DNA from: Saccharum officinarum
Taxonomy: Eukaryota > Streptophyta > Magnoliopsida > Poales > Poaceae
Direction of reading: 5' to 3'
DNA length: 64,000 nucleotides
Assembly (NCBI GenBank): GCA_020631735.1
Contig: CM036225.1
Span: 68,498,662-68,562,661 of the forward strand
Shown: positions 1-11,035 of the stretch, piece after piece
Layout of the letters: the number at the start of each line of letters is the position of its first letter
Numbering within the stretch: position 1 is the stretch's first letter
Translations under genes and position numbers: made by a program
Notes under the pieces: generated by a model
Seen by the model: only the letters and a program-made list of their open reading frames with translations
What the model was told of the DNA's origin: nothing
Database searches by the model: none

Positions 1-257
1 GGGAGCGTATGCTATGGAAACTAGCTTCTTGTGGAAACTATGGAAACTTTAATCTAAGTCCACATGATTCTAATCCGATGATCTCAGATGAAGGTGGGTC
101 ATTTATTCACTTAAACCCTCCCACCAAGATTCTAATCCGATGATCTCAGATGAAGCACAACCCACCTTCAGCTGAGGCCATCGGATTAGAATCCTGTGGA
201 CTTGATTGAAGTTTCCATAGTTTCCACAAGAAGCTAGTTTCCATAGCATACGCTCCC
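1..257. mobile_element. Fold-back MITE with ~100-bp inverted arms
   Basis: The first ~100 bases are repeated as a reverse complement ending at 257. The outer ends read GGGAGCGTATGC and GCATACGCTCCC and the arms differ at only a few positions. The ~50-bp centre holds a second direct copy of the arm motif ATTCTAATCCGATGATCTC. No ORF fits. The element starts at the window edge, so the left target-site duplication cannot be seen and the superfamily is unassigned. Transcribed, it would fold into one long hairpin. Confidence 0.8.
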
Positions 258-3200
258 TACAAGATATTAGTTTTAGAAGGTGTTCAAACATACAGTGTCA
301 TAGAGGACCATTAATGCTGATAATCATAGACATTACATTTTCATATCGTACAAATATGGAATCTGTTCTGAAATTTTGGAGCCCCACAATGCTCATATAT
401 GTAGGCAAAAGTGCTAAGGTCCTGTTCTGGTCCTAAATGTTGACAACATCAGTGATGTTATATTACGGTTTTGAACCTGTAATATGCATGGAACAGGTTG
501 TTAGGTCAATCAACATAGATGGTATTGCACTGTTAGCAGTGTGTTTCTGAATCTGTGATGCATAGAATAGGTTGGTAGCTCAATATCCTGCAATTACAAG
601 AGGCCAGCTGACCAGCCCCGTTTACTAAGAGATCAACCGATTAGTGACATTTGCCTAGGTGCTTCATTCATATAGGTCGCATATATTCCGAAAAACTAAA
701 CCATCGAGGTAAAAGGGCGAGCCATCTGATTTGCACAGGGTCTATTCAGAGTTGCAGATTAAAATTCTGGGCAAAATAAACACACTCTACAATTTCCAAC
801 ATTTCAGTTGTCTGCTGCTTGGCTAAATCAGATTGAACAAACAGTGAGGATGCTGCTTATCTCGTTGCTTGCGACAAGAAAGATGGGCAAAGGGGCAGCA
901 AAAACAAACCTCAGAGGAACTCATAGCAGTGCTTATCTCATCCCAGGATCAATTTGAAGCGATCTGTGAGCATTGAAAACCACAGGATCAATGCGCATAC
1001 AGAACCCGAAGCGAAGGGATACGTAGCATTAGAGGAGGATGCATAGGCAAAATAGACGAAGAGCAGCTGCAATTATATTGACATATCGTCGCGAAATCCA
1101 ATACATTTACGAGACAAACAGTAGATGTGGGATCATGGAAAACTCTGGGAACTCTAACCATAAGCCAAGGATGCAAAGAAAATCCGAGGAAGAAGACAGA
1201 GAAATAGTCGGAATGGCTAAAACAAAGACAGAATTGCTGGGATGGTTTGTCATCCTTTTTTTTGAAATCAAATCTGAAGCCTATCGTTCAAAACCAGAGG
1301 ATAAAAGGGGAGAGTCAACATTTTATTGAGATTGGCATTACATGGAAGAATAATAATAGAGGAAGTTGGATTCATTGTAATACTGCATTTGGTATACTGA
1401 GTAATAGGCCACTACTCATATATATGAAAAAGAATGTTTGCTGCTTAAAAGATTCTTTTTTTTAAATTTAAAATGAACTGTCAATGTGCAACTGCATGGA
1501 CCAAACTTGCCTGGAACAACAAATTTTTAAGCGACATGTATTAAGGAACCTATAATTGCAGTTGTTAATTATGCACGTAGCTTAATACGAAAACAGATAA
1601 AATATGTATACCTCCCTTCAGCTGTGTGATGCACTTATGCTCCTTGATCATCACCTGCAGAATGCCAATCAATATCGAAGATAGGCACTGCCAGCCAACA
1701 CCATGACTAAAGCACCAGAAGTGACACCACAAGGCATGCACACATGAGATCAAGGGCAGTGAGCATTTAGAAGTTGTCAGGTTTAAGATTGTAAAATGTA
1801 AACTAAACTAAGCAATTGTTTTCAGGTATACAATAAATTCCAGGTAACATGTAAATTAAGGAATTGTGTAAGAAGCAGAGAAGATCTGTATAGCTTGTTG
1901 AATATTGCTCGTACCTATATTTTTCTAATGAACTTGCATATATAGAAACTGAGTGACTGTTTAGAAGCTCTGAAGCTGCACAAATTTTTAATAAACAACA
2001 GTAGGTGCTGGAATCATAAAAACGATCCATATGTTCTGTCAGCTCATATAATCTATAGCGATCTGCAGGTGATTTTTAGACAGCATCTGAATGAAAGTAG
2101 GGAAATGGAGGAGTATTTCCTTTGGGTGACACAGTTTTGCTGCGCCAAGTACTCCATATCTATTTTACAATCCAGGATGTAAGTTAGATATTATATGCAA
2201 GCTTCACCTCTGCCAAATATATTTTACGCTTTTAACTAAACTGGAATGAATTGTCATAGTCATATAACCTGAGTACCCATAATTTTAATACCTGCCTTGA
2301 AAAAGTGCCAGGTCAAGTTGGAGACATTCAGCCATGACAGTTTCCCACCTTGAATAAGACAAACATATTTCAATGTGTTATCTAGACATGTGACTAAGGA
2401 GCAAATTAGGTACAGGAAAGCACGTATTCAAGTTGGGAACTATAAACTGCACATTAGCTACTAAGACTACAGTAAGAACTATTGAAACTGCAAAGGTAGA
2501 CCATGGAACACATAATCTGGTTGTAGTGGGAATTTTGAAGAGAAGCTAAATAAATATGAATTGACATAGATTCAATCTATGTTTAGGAATCTGAAACCTG
2601 CATAGCACACCATTGGTTGTTGGATTACTGTTGTTCTTGCATCAAATGCCAACACACAAGAACAAGGCTTGCACTACATTAGAAAATCAGAATAGATATT
2701 TACCAGCCACACAACTGTAGTGCAAGCTTAGAGGTGCCATGTAACCACTGCAATAGAAACTGACATGATTTTCAATTGGTTCAACTAAGAATAATCTCAG
2801 GTTTTCTTGCCGCTAGACCACTAAATTTGACCCAAAAAAGGAAAGTCAATTTCGCAAAATATAGGGTTATAATAGGGATGGGTGTTTTACCATCAATTTC
2901 ATACTCACTTTCTTCTGTGTTCTCTTTCCTAGCAAACACTTCAGTGGCCTCTTGCCGCGATAAAGAATGAAATCCATGGCCATTTGCTTAATTTTATTTA
3001 AGCCTGAGATCACCTGGTGACCAACAAAAAATTTTGGATGATAAGGCTGCATACATAGATCACTATTTTGTGAACAATTACCAAACTGGAAGGAGATATT
3101 TGGAAGCATTAGTTCTGATTATATTAGCAATTTGGGATAGAAATGTATGACGAATCATCGTAACACAATATTTAAATAATTTGTATATCATGTAGGTCTA

Positions 3201-5533
3201 TAAGAGGCTATGGTGATATGCATCTTGTCAGGGTTGACATGGGTCATAGCTGTTTTTTTAGCCTGTGATTGACAGGTTGCAAAACAGGGTGAATAAATAT
3301 AGGTTGGTGGCATATGGCGTAGTCATCAGTTTTGTCCAGGATTAGCTCCCTGCGAGCAGATCCTGTGCCTGTTGGTAATATGGTTTGCAAAAATATGAAT
3401 ATAAGAGGAAAATGGAGGGGGAAAAGCAGAATTTACCTGAAGGTAAATAATTTTGTATATTCATGAGAGAGGTGTGAGTGACTTAGATGGTATTTGTTTC
3501 GATGGGGTTTGATGAATAACCAATTCAGGCGGAGGCGTCTACAAACTTAATAAGCAAATGCATCTGTAAGGTGTAAGCATCTGATTCTCCAGCGCATATG
3601 CTAAAATCTATGGTTATTCATAAACAGATGGACAGAACAAGGTTAATAATACATACTGAATTTCCATGTAGTCTCAGTGCAGAGCTAGGCCTGTACTGTT
3701 GAGTTTGCCTTGTATCCTCTGAGGGAGCTGCTATAGCAAATGTGTTTGGTGGAGTAAAATTCTATGTGGGCCTTTCAATACCTAATAAAGGTTTAGGAAC
3801 ATAGGCTTGTTGGTCAAATCTGGACAAAGGTAATAGCTAAGGCAATATGTGTGTGCAGTTGTACATGAGGCACGGCTGGATAGGCGAAAGGGGAGGAGGA
3901 AATTAGAAAGGGCACGTGGTTATATGTATATCTTGTCATGTATGGAAATAAGGAAGCACCATGAATATTGCTAAAAAAAGAAGTTAATTCTGACACGTGG
4001 AGATTGTACTGCTGGCAATACATAGAACAGAAATATAGAGAAGAGAGAAAGGATAGTGCAATCACCGAAACAGGAACACGAATATGAATTTGTAACTGAT
4101 CGCTGGACCATTTTCTGATGGTGCGTGATAACTGAACAAAGGTCACTGAGAGATGAACCTAGGGGGAAGATTATAACGAAGTATCATAAAGTTTGTGATG
4201 AATCTAAATAACTTGTCGATGGCGAGGCTGTAGTCTTGTCGTAGCAATATCCAAAAAAAAAAGGAAATGCAGAGGGCAGGACAAGGATAATGTACTCACC
4301 AAAATAAGATGACTCTGCAATTTTGATTTGTCAGTAGATCGATGCAAAATACTGACTGGTAACTGAACCGGCAGGAACAAAGATTTTGTATCCAATTGGC
4401 TAGAAGGTGACCCTGGCAAGTTAAATTTGTTATGCCTTTGTATGATGATGTGTTTCACAGCGAGGCTATAGTCTTGTCATAGCAATATCCAAAAGAAAGG
4501 AAATGCAGAGGGCAGGACAAGGATAATTTACCGACCAAAATAAGATGAGACTCCAATTTTGTTTTGTCAGTAGATCGATGCAAAATACTGAACTTGTCAT
4601 GCCTTCGAACTGCACATATTTGTTCCAACGATCTGCATTTCCAATTTGGAAGCAAAGAAAACAGCAAACGCAAGCAGGACGGACCTGATGAAACAAGGAA
4701 ATAATTACTATATGAGTTTACAGAGAATGTTGTTAAAAGCAGCACACTGGATCAAGAAAAATTCAGATGTAAACATGTGTCGAATAAGGAGAAGGTAAAA
4801 ATAGAGAACATATATTGCACTGAATGTAAAGATTGCATGAGAAAACAAACAGAACGGGCACTTTGAAAGGCAAAACATCAATAATTCAAATGTGGAAAAA
4901 CCAAAAGGTTCAGGTGGCAGGTACAGTCAGTTTATGGACTGAGAGGCTCATTGTTTTTTTTGGGCATCATCCTGCAGCAAGAAACAATTCAGTGTGATCC
5001 AACAACTAGAAAAACATTAAAATAGATATTCTATTCTGACTCTAGGCAGTTGGTCCTTTGTTTTTTGCATCCACAAAACCTGAGCAGATGTCAAAAATAT
5101 TTCATTCATTCTAATGCATCCACAAAAATATTCTTCTTTGAACGGTGAGTTCAGGTAACTAAAATCCTACTTAATTTGAATGGCATACACCATACAAAGG
5201 ACAATAACATTCTGTCTTTGCAAAATATGAGCATCGACATCCACAAAGAATAGATAGGTTCTGAAATTATTGAGCTTACTATATTCAAATAAGAATAATG
5301 TACCACATGCCTGTGCACAACATTTCCAAATAAGCAAAATCTATTTTAATGATTTCAGCTCGGTTATTTTTAGGGGCAGTTAGGCCGTAAGTCACTATAA
5401 AAGGGGGAAAAGCACTAAATAAATAGGTAGCAGCAAAACGTGTAGGCATACCGATAGAACGCCCTTGTTGCTGTAGGATAGGGCAGGTGCTACATCACAT
5501 CCATGAGCACAAAATCGATGCACAGATGCCTTA
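258..5533. other. AT-rich region without a recognisable gene
   Basis: No ORF here is convincing. Several minus-strand stretches look like short exons: one ends at a GTGAGT donor (4294-4299), one lies at about 2920-3000 with an open frame and a GTGAGT donor, and one lies at about 1611-1655 between a CTGCAG acceptor and a GTATAC donor. The CpG-rich island at 5798-6264 could be the 5' end of a minus-strand transcript covering this region. None of the short peptides is recognisable, so a host gene body is only a possibility. Confidence 0.3.
4222..4591. repeat. Direct duplication of a ~133-bp exon-like segment
   Basis: 4222-4355 and 4460-4591 are two direct copies separated by about 104 bp, with scattered substitutions and small indels. 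On the minus strand each contains the same open stretch (peptide HRSTDK followed by K-L and SHLILV). In the 4222 copy it ends at a GTGAGT donor, and in the 4460 copy the donor position reads GTCGGT. This suggests a duplicated exon with a decayed second donor. The protein is not recognised. Confidence 0.5.
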
Positions 5534-5797
5534 GCCCTGTTTTAGTTCCCTCAATTCTGCCCCAAATTTCACTATGCAAAAAGAAGATTCCCTGTCACAT
5601 CAAAATGTCGGCAAATGCATGGAGTACTGAATGTTGATGAAATCAAAAACTAATTGCACCGTTTTGTTGTACTTTGCGAGATGAACATTTTAAGCCTAGT
5701 TAGTCAAAATTTGGATAATTTTTACCAAATACAAACGAAATGCTACAGGAATTCTGATACAGTGTTTTTCTCCCAATTCACCGAACTAAACGAGGCC
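5534..5797 (+). mobile_element. MITE, GGCCTTGTTTAGTT-type
   Basis: Termini read GCCCTGTTTTAGTTCCC and GAACTAAACGAGGCC, with 3-bp direct repeats TTA at 5531-5533 and 5798-5800. The interior has blocks common to this family: ATGCAAAAAGAAGATTCCC, AACTAATTGCACCG and AAACGAAATGCTACAG. It is non-coding. A close inverted copy lies at 6265-6520. Confidence 0.75.
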
Positions 5798-6264
5798 TTA
5801 ATTCAATAGCTGCCCGCTCTCAGATCCAGCGGACCCGAGCAGATGAGGACCTACAGAACAAGAATTCGGAGCAGTGAGCGCCATGCATAGGCCACATCAG
5901 GGAGATGGGGAGGGAGAGAGGAAGAGAGGGGGAGTAAACCAGCGAGCGGACGGATCGAGGAAGAACAGAGCCACGCCGACTGTCTGCAGGAGCTCGGGAG
6001 GAGGGGGGCCGCGACCGCCGGCGGTGGCCGCCCGCGACGCGCCGCCGCAAGGGGCGGACGGCACCCGCGCCGGGCGTGCCACGCCGGGCCCTGGGGCCCG
6101 CCCGCGCAGGGGGTGGGGGAAGGGAGCGAGGCCACCGTGATCCGCCGGCGCCGTCGCCTCGCGCACGTCGCCGCTTCGGGAGGGATCGAGAGAGGGAGAG
6201 AGAGAAAAGAGAGAGGGGAACGGATGGGAGGACGAGGGTGGGCTGGGAGATATTTGTTCTGCTA
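5798..6264. other. CpG-rich island between two inverted MITEs
   Basis: This ~470-bp block is strongly GC- and CpG-rich, unlike its AT-rich surroundings, and ends in a GA-rich purine tract (about 6186-6220). Overlapping frames on both strands are open but low-complexity (Pro, Arg and Ala rich), as expected for GC-rich leader DNA. It may be the 5' leader or promoter of a minus-strand transcript. No TATA box or recognisable protein was found. Confidence 0.4.
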
Positions 6265-6520
6265 GGTCTCGTTTAGTTGAGTGAATTTGGGAGAAAAACA
6301 CTGTATCAGAATTCTGGTAGCATTTCGTTTGTATTTGGTAAAAATTATTCAAATTTTGACTAACTAGGTTTAAAATGTTCGTCTCGCAAAGTATAACAAA
6401 ACTGTGCAATTAGTTTTTGATTTCATCAACATTTAGTACTCTATGCATTTGCCGACATTTTGATGTGACGGGGAATCTTCTTTTTGCATAGTAAAATTTG
6501 GGGAGAATTGGAGGAACTGC
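6265..6520 (-). mobile_element. MITE, inverted copy of 5534-5797
   Basis: This is the reverse complement of the MITE at 5534-5797 over almost its whole length, starting GGTCTCGTTTAGTTGAG. The far terminus is altered: GGAACTGCC replaces the usual GGAACTAAACAAGGCC. CTA occurs at both 6262-6264 and 6521-6523 and may be a target-site duplication. It is non-coding. Confidence 0.65.
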
Positions 6521-6592
6521 CTAGATGGCCCACTACAGTAGAACGCCGGCGAGGTGACACGTAGATCATCAAATCGACAGTAAAAATTAATT

Positions 6593-6815
6593 CGGGTTCA
6601 CTTTCCAAAATATTTCCTCTGTCAAATCGAATCTTTGGACTCATATATGGAGCATTAAATGTAGGTAAAAAAAATAACTAATTATACAGTTTGTCTGTAA
6701 AGGTCGAGATGAATCTTTTGAGCCTAATTAATTCATAGTTAGATAAATTTTGTCAAATAACAACGAAAGTGCTACAGAAATATTTACCTTAAATATTTCG
6801 GAAGTGAACACAGCC
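6593..6815. mobile_element. MITE with TTCACTT-type termini
   Basis: Imperfect inverted ends (GGGTTCACTTTCCAAAATATTT against AAATATTTCGGAAGTGAACAC) enclose about 180 bp. The interior has the motifs GGAGCATTAAATGTAG and TTTTGAGCCTAATTAATTC, which are related to the other MITEs in this cluster. No clear target-site duplication was found. It is non-coding. Confidence 0.5.
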
Positions 6816-6876
6816 TCGGATGAAGTAGCTACGCTGGTTGGCCGCCAGGCTTAGGCGGCTTAATAAGAAGAAAAGA

Positions 6877-7137
6877 GGCCGTGTTTAGTTGGCCTGATTT
6901 GGGCATAGTGTCGGATTCTGCACTGTAGCATTTAGTATTTCGTTTGTATTTGTGAATTTTTGTCCAAACATTGACTAATTAGGCTTAAAAGATTTGTCTC
7001 ATAAAGTACAACTAAACTGTGCAATTAGTTTTTGATTTCATCTAGTACTCCATGCATGTGCCGGTATTTTAATGTGATGAAGAATCTTCTTTTTACATAG
7101 TGAAATTTGGGGGGAAATTTAGGAAGTAAGCAAGGCC
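6877..7137 (+). mobile_element. MITE, GGCCGTGTTTAGTT-type, TSD AGA
   Basis: The element begins GGCCGTGTTTAGTTGGCC and ends AGGAAGTAAGCAAGGCC. It is flanked by AGA at 6874-6876 and 7138-7140, a 3-bp duplication. The interior matches the 5534 and 9478 elements. It is non-coding. Confidence 0.75.
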
Positions 7138-8204
7138 AGAAATGCAGAGCACCGGCCGGTTTGGAGTACTCTATAAAAAAACAAGGTGGTTGGTCCCCAT
7201 GTGTAGGATTGGAACCTGCAAAAACTTCAGAGGCCGCTGCCACGGTACTATTATGCCGGTTTGAGAAATTGAGCACAGCAGCTCGATTCAGTTTTGAGGA
7301 CACGTGTCCACGATCCAGTACCGATGGCAGCTACCACTCTCCCTGTGGGCAGCTACCCTCCATTGCAGAAAATCCACACAGTTTACTATAAAAATATACG
7401 ACATATTTAATCTAATGATGTTTATCTGGTAACACAAATATTACTTTAGGGTAAGATTGTTTGACTTATCGAAATACGAGACGAAGACTTATTTTGGATT
7501 AGAGGGAGTATAAGACTACAAGGAAGAGGGTATACTCATAAGAATCAGTAAGAACATATACGGTGAACCAAGAGAATTAGCAGTTATACTAACAAATGCT
7601 AACAAAATTCTAAATCAAAAGAATTGTCAGTGCGATAAAGGTAAGTAGAATCTATAACTATGATTGAGAGGAAATATAAGTGAAGTCATACTACAGGGTA
7701 AGCAGCTTCATACTCTGTTTTTTCTAGACATATATTTTTTAGAGTATATCTACACATAATGTACATTTAGGTACATAACGAAAATTATGTACCTAAAAAA
7801 CCTGAACAAAATAAAATTTGGAATGAAGGGAGTATCTGATAATTAGGTTTATAGAAGACTCATAGGAACGGGTGCTTCCCTCAAAAGTCAGGTTGAAAAG
7901 TACTGTTCTCTGATTTGTTGTGAGAGAAAGACATTGTACCATTGCTGATAAGCCATGCTTATAAGTTCCGATTAAATCATATACCTCCTATAAGTTTCCG
8001 TTCTCTAAAGTATCTTTATATTATTCTGAGAGGCAATCAAATATAAATTATGTATTTTAAAATATAATTATTACTACTTTAAATAGTTTGGATCGGCACA
8101 CATTGGTGATACTAAAATCCATATAGTTAGTTATTAGATAGTTTTACCCAGTACTATGAAATGTTTTACTTAGCATGGCATATTTATGTGCTAAAAAAGG
8201 AAAA
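7138..8204. other. Intergenic, remnants only
   Basis: No gene is visible. The pieces GATTAGAGGGAGTATA (near 7500) and GAATGAAGGGAGTATC (near 7830) resemble decayed Stowaway-type MITE ends. The rest is unassigned AT-rich sequence. Confidence 0.4.
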
Positions 8205-8417
8205 TGTAACACCTCAGCTCTCTTTTGTACAATTGGTTCCTTTTGAGCTTATAATAAAAAATAACACACGAGGATGGAAGGCGAGGTGCTACCTGTCCTC
8301 TGCTTGGTTGGTTTAATAAAAAAATCCTAACAGTGGGGGCTTCCCCTGCTGTTGTTCTCCTTAAAAACGTGTATGGAGCTGGGCCATATAAGCAGATTTT
8401 GGACGTGGGGTATTACA
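8205..8417. mobile_element. Short LTR-like remnant (TRIM or deleted solo LTR)
   Basis: This 213-bp unit begins TGTAACACCTCAGC and ends GGGGTATTACA, the same kind of LTR termini as the large Ty3/gypsy LTRs further along. It is flanked by GAAAA (8200-8204) and GAAAT (8418-8422), a 5-bp duplication with one mismatch. No coding sequence is present. It could be a solo LTR of a miniature element or an internally deleted large LTR. Confidence 0.45.
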
Positions 8418-8882
8418 GAAATTTGAGGAGATATATGGTTTAACAGTATGTAGTTATGTGTTAAGAACCAATATAGGATGACAACTAAAACGAATTTGGT
8501 CAAAAGAAATAAAACACTAGGTAGTTATGTGTATGGAAAACACATATCAAGTTGAGCTAAGCTAAATTGGTCTAATTGGTTTGAGAAATGTATTAGTGTT
8601 GTTATTTAAATAATTAAAAAAAATCTATTTATTTATTTGTTAATGTTGACCACCTTAATTTTTCATAGTTACATGTATAATTTTCACCAAGCATTAGTTT
8701 GTGAAAAAACCCAATAAAACGGAACACGGAGTATTGCATAAATCTAGTGAGAAATGTAAATTTAAAATACTTAAGAATTTCAAAAAAAAAAAAGTTGAAG
8801 CAAACCATATCCATAATGAATCTATGAATGTTAGATTCAAAATCCATCTAAAAATTATTAAAAAGTTTAACCAACATGAATA
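8418..8882. other. AT-rich intergenic stretch
   Basis: Nothing recognisable is seen. Short open frames here are A/T-biased and have no start context or similarity that I can name. Confidence 0.4.
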
Positions 8883-9109
8883 CCCTGTTTAGTTCCCATC
8901 CAAAAACTTTTCACCCCATCTTATCGAATGTTTAGACATATGCATGGAGCATTAAATATAGATAAAAAATAACTAAATGCATAGTTTACATGGATTTTGC
9001 GAGACGAAGCTTCTAAGCCTAATTAGTCCATGATTGGACACTAATTGCTATATTTATACATGTGCTACAATACCCCGAAAACTTTTCTTTTCGCGAACTA
9101 AACACACCC
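8883..9109 (+). mobile_element. MITE, CCCTGTTTAGTT-type
   Basis: The termini CCCTGTTTAGTTCCC and GCGAACTAAACACACCC are inverted. The interior contains ATGCATGGAGCATTAAATATAG and CTAAGCCTAATTAGTCC, motifs shared by the local family. No clean target-site duplication was found. Confidence 0.6.
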
Positions 9110-9477
9110 TAGTCAAATATATTTACACCTAGTTCCAAAATAAACACACTACGAGCCGGTATAATGGTTGTGCATAGAGTGCAAAACATGTTTGGTGCAT
9201 AGGAAAAATCTTGCCTGGAATCTGAAAAGGTGATGTACTCCATTCTAGAATAAATACATGTACCACGTTCTAGAATAAGTACATTTCTAGCATTCAAATT
9301 GTCTCATAATGAGCTTATTTTTAGATTATGGACCACCTAAATGTTACTAATTTTAGAGCTTATTTGGAGAGGCTCCATGAGCTGTAACTGTAGCACGCCA
9401 CCCACCCTAATGAAGCTAGCAAGCACATCCAACCTCAGGTGCGGAGTCCCTGTCACATTAACACTTTAACAAAAGCG
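9110..9477. other. Intergenic, possible MITE debris
   Basis: The repeated phrases TTCTAGAATAAATACATG and TTCTAGAATAAGTACATT suggest a decayed inverted-repeat element. No gene is seen. Confidence 0.35.
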
Positions 9478-9752
9478 GGCCTTGTTTAGTTGCCGACTCG
9501 GGGTGGCCGATTCGGCACAGTGCCACCCCCGAGCACTGTAGAACTTTTTGTTTTCTAGTGCAAAAAAATTGTCTAAAAATTGATTAATTAGACTCAAAAT
9601 GTTCATCTCCTAAAGTACAACAAAATTGTGCAATTAGTTTTTGATTTTATCTATATTTAGTACTCCATACATTTGCCGGTATTTTGATGGGATGGGGAAT
9701 CTCCTTTTTGCATAGTGAAATTTGGGGGTGAATTTGGAAACTAAACAAGGCC
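9478..9752 (+). mobile_element. MITE, GGCCTTGTTTAGTT-type, TSD GCG
   Basis: It starts GGCCTTGTTTAGTTGCC and ends GGAAACTAAACAAGGCC, with GCG at 9475-9477 and 9753-9755. It is about 275 bp and non-coding, with the same interior as the 6877 element. The non-TWA 3-bp duplication argues against a standard Tourist/PIF assignment. Confidence 0.8.
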
Positions 9753-10241
9753 GCGGTTTAATTCAGACACGTCCAGACAGGCTAAGGTCTGGTTATACTC
9801 TATTTAACTCATTTGACATGTATTCGGGTGGATTGGGGGTGAGAAATTGATTTATTTTTCTTTCAACCTGATTCACTTTAACACATGTAGATTGAAATGG
9901 ATACACGTGTACCTAAATAAGTTTTAATTGAGATCGTTTGTGCATTCACTCTAATATTGAGCCACACTTAAATTTTCATGTAATAATTTAAGTAACCCCT
10001 AAAATTTCCATCCAAATTCCTTACATCTATTATTATTAAAAAAATAATTTAAATATTCTCCCAAATCTATATTTAAATTATCAACATCTATTATCTCAAA
10101 AAATAACCATAAAATATGTCTAATTATGTTTCAAAGGATTGTTTGGATTAGCTAGATAATCATTACTAGAGGGGCATCTGGATCCACCTACTGATTAGTT
10201 ACTAATAAGTTGTTGGCATATATTAGTACCTATTAGCAATT
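9753..10241. other. Intergenic, nothing recognised
   Basis: AT-rich sequence with no ORF, RNA gene or clear repeat that I can support. Confidence 0.4.
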
Positions 10242-10489
10242 CCAAATGTACTAATGGAACTAATAGTTATATTAGGACAGAGGGAGTATTTTAGACCATC
10301 ACATCAGTACCATCCATGAGCTCATTGTACTCCCTCTGTTCAAAAACAAGTACACAACGTAGGCTCCAAATGTACTAATGGAACTAATAGTTATTTTAGG
10401 ACAGAGGGAGTATTTTAGAACATCACATCAGTACCATCCATGAGCTCATTGTACTCCCTCTGTTCAAAAACAAGTACACAACGTATGCT
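10242..10489. repeat. Tandem duplication, two 124-bp units
   Basis: 10242-10365 and 10366-10489 are adjacent direct copies with only a few differences. Each contains GACAGAGGGAGTATT and CTCCCTCTGTTC, which look like facing Stowaway-type MITE ends with about 60 bp between them. The unit probably duplicated after the MITE insertion. Confidence 0.75.
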
Positions 10490-10608
10490 TTCAGTCATTG
10501 AGGAATACTTAGGCTTAGAATATTTATTAATACCATGAGGGAAAGTACCTATATATAGGTATTCTAATGATGAATCTAATTATATCTAATAAATTTTGTA
10601 TTGAAATT

Positions 10609-10724
10609 GCATTGTTCTATAATATTAGCACAGTTAATATCTATTTAGTACTTTAGCATAGCATTGTTCTAGAATATTAGTACGATTAATATCTATTTAG
10701 TACTTTAGCATAGCACTGTTCTAG
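10609..10724. repeat. Tandem repeat, 52-bp period
   Basis: GCA(T/C)TGTTCT recurs at 10609, 10661 and 10713. The ~52-bp unit runs through ATATCTATTTAGTACTTTAGCATA. There are two full copies and one partial copy. Confidence 0.75.
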
Positions 10725-10922
10725 AAATTGTATTATTTTTGGGACGGCGGAAGTAGCGTCGGATGAAGACTAGTCATAGAAAATACTGCAGTTCTAAAAT
10801 GTGTTCAACTGCAACAAATACAACCATAGCAACATGCCAAGTCTTAATAGCCATAATCCAAGTTACATAATACATCTAATTAGAGACGCCCATAGTGCTA
10901 AGTTATGCGAGGAAAATCTGAA

Positions 10923-11035
10923 CTAATACAGCTCCAAGAACAATGATGTATTCAAGGCTCTTCTTGTTGCTACAGGTACTGTCATTTTCTTGTTTCCTTG
11001 CGCTTTTGCTCCAGCTTGCAGACCATTGAGAATCA
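10923..11035 (-). other. Possible terminal exon, copy A (unrecognised)
   Basis: On the minus strand a CCTAG acceptor is followed by an open stretch ending in a TAG stop (plus-strand 10923-10925). The C-terminal peptide reads KKMTVPVATRRALNTSLFLELY. This copy is two bases shorter than the partner at 31719-31833, which shifts the frame near the acceptor. The protein family is not recognised and it may be a chance open stretch. Confidence 0.2.

Noticed and set aside
5820..6409. Pro/Arg-rich open frames in the CpG island (up to 170 codons)
   Set aside because: Overlapping open frames on both strands with low-complexity composition are expected in CpG-rich DNA. No conserved motif, and the longest frame runs into a MITE.
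7190..7270. Possible tRNA-like phrase (GGTTGGTCCCC...GGATTGGAACC)
   Set aside because: The arms do not fold into a cloverleaf, and there is no T-loop consensus at the required distance.
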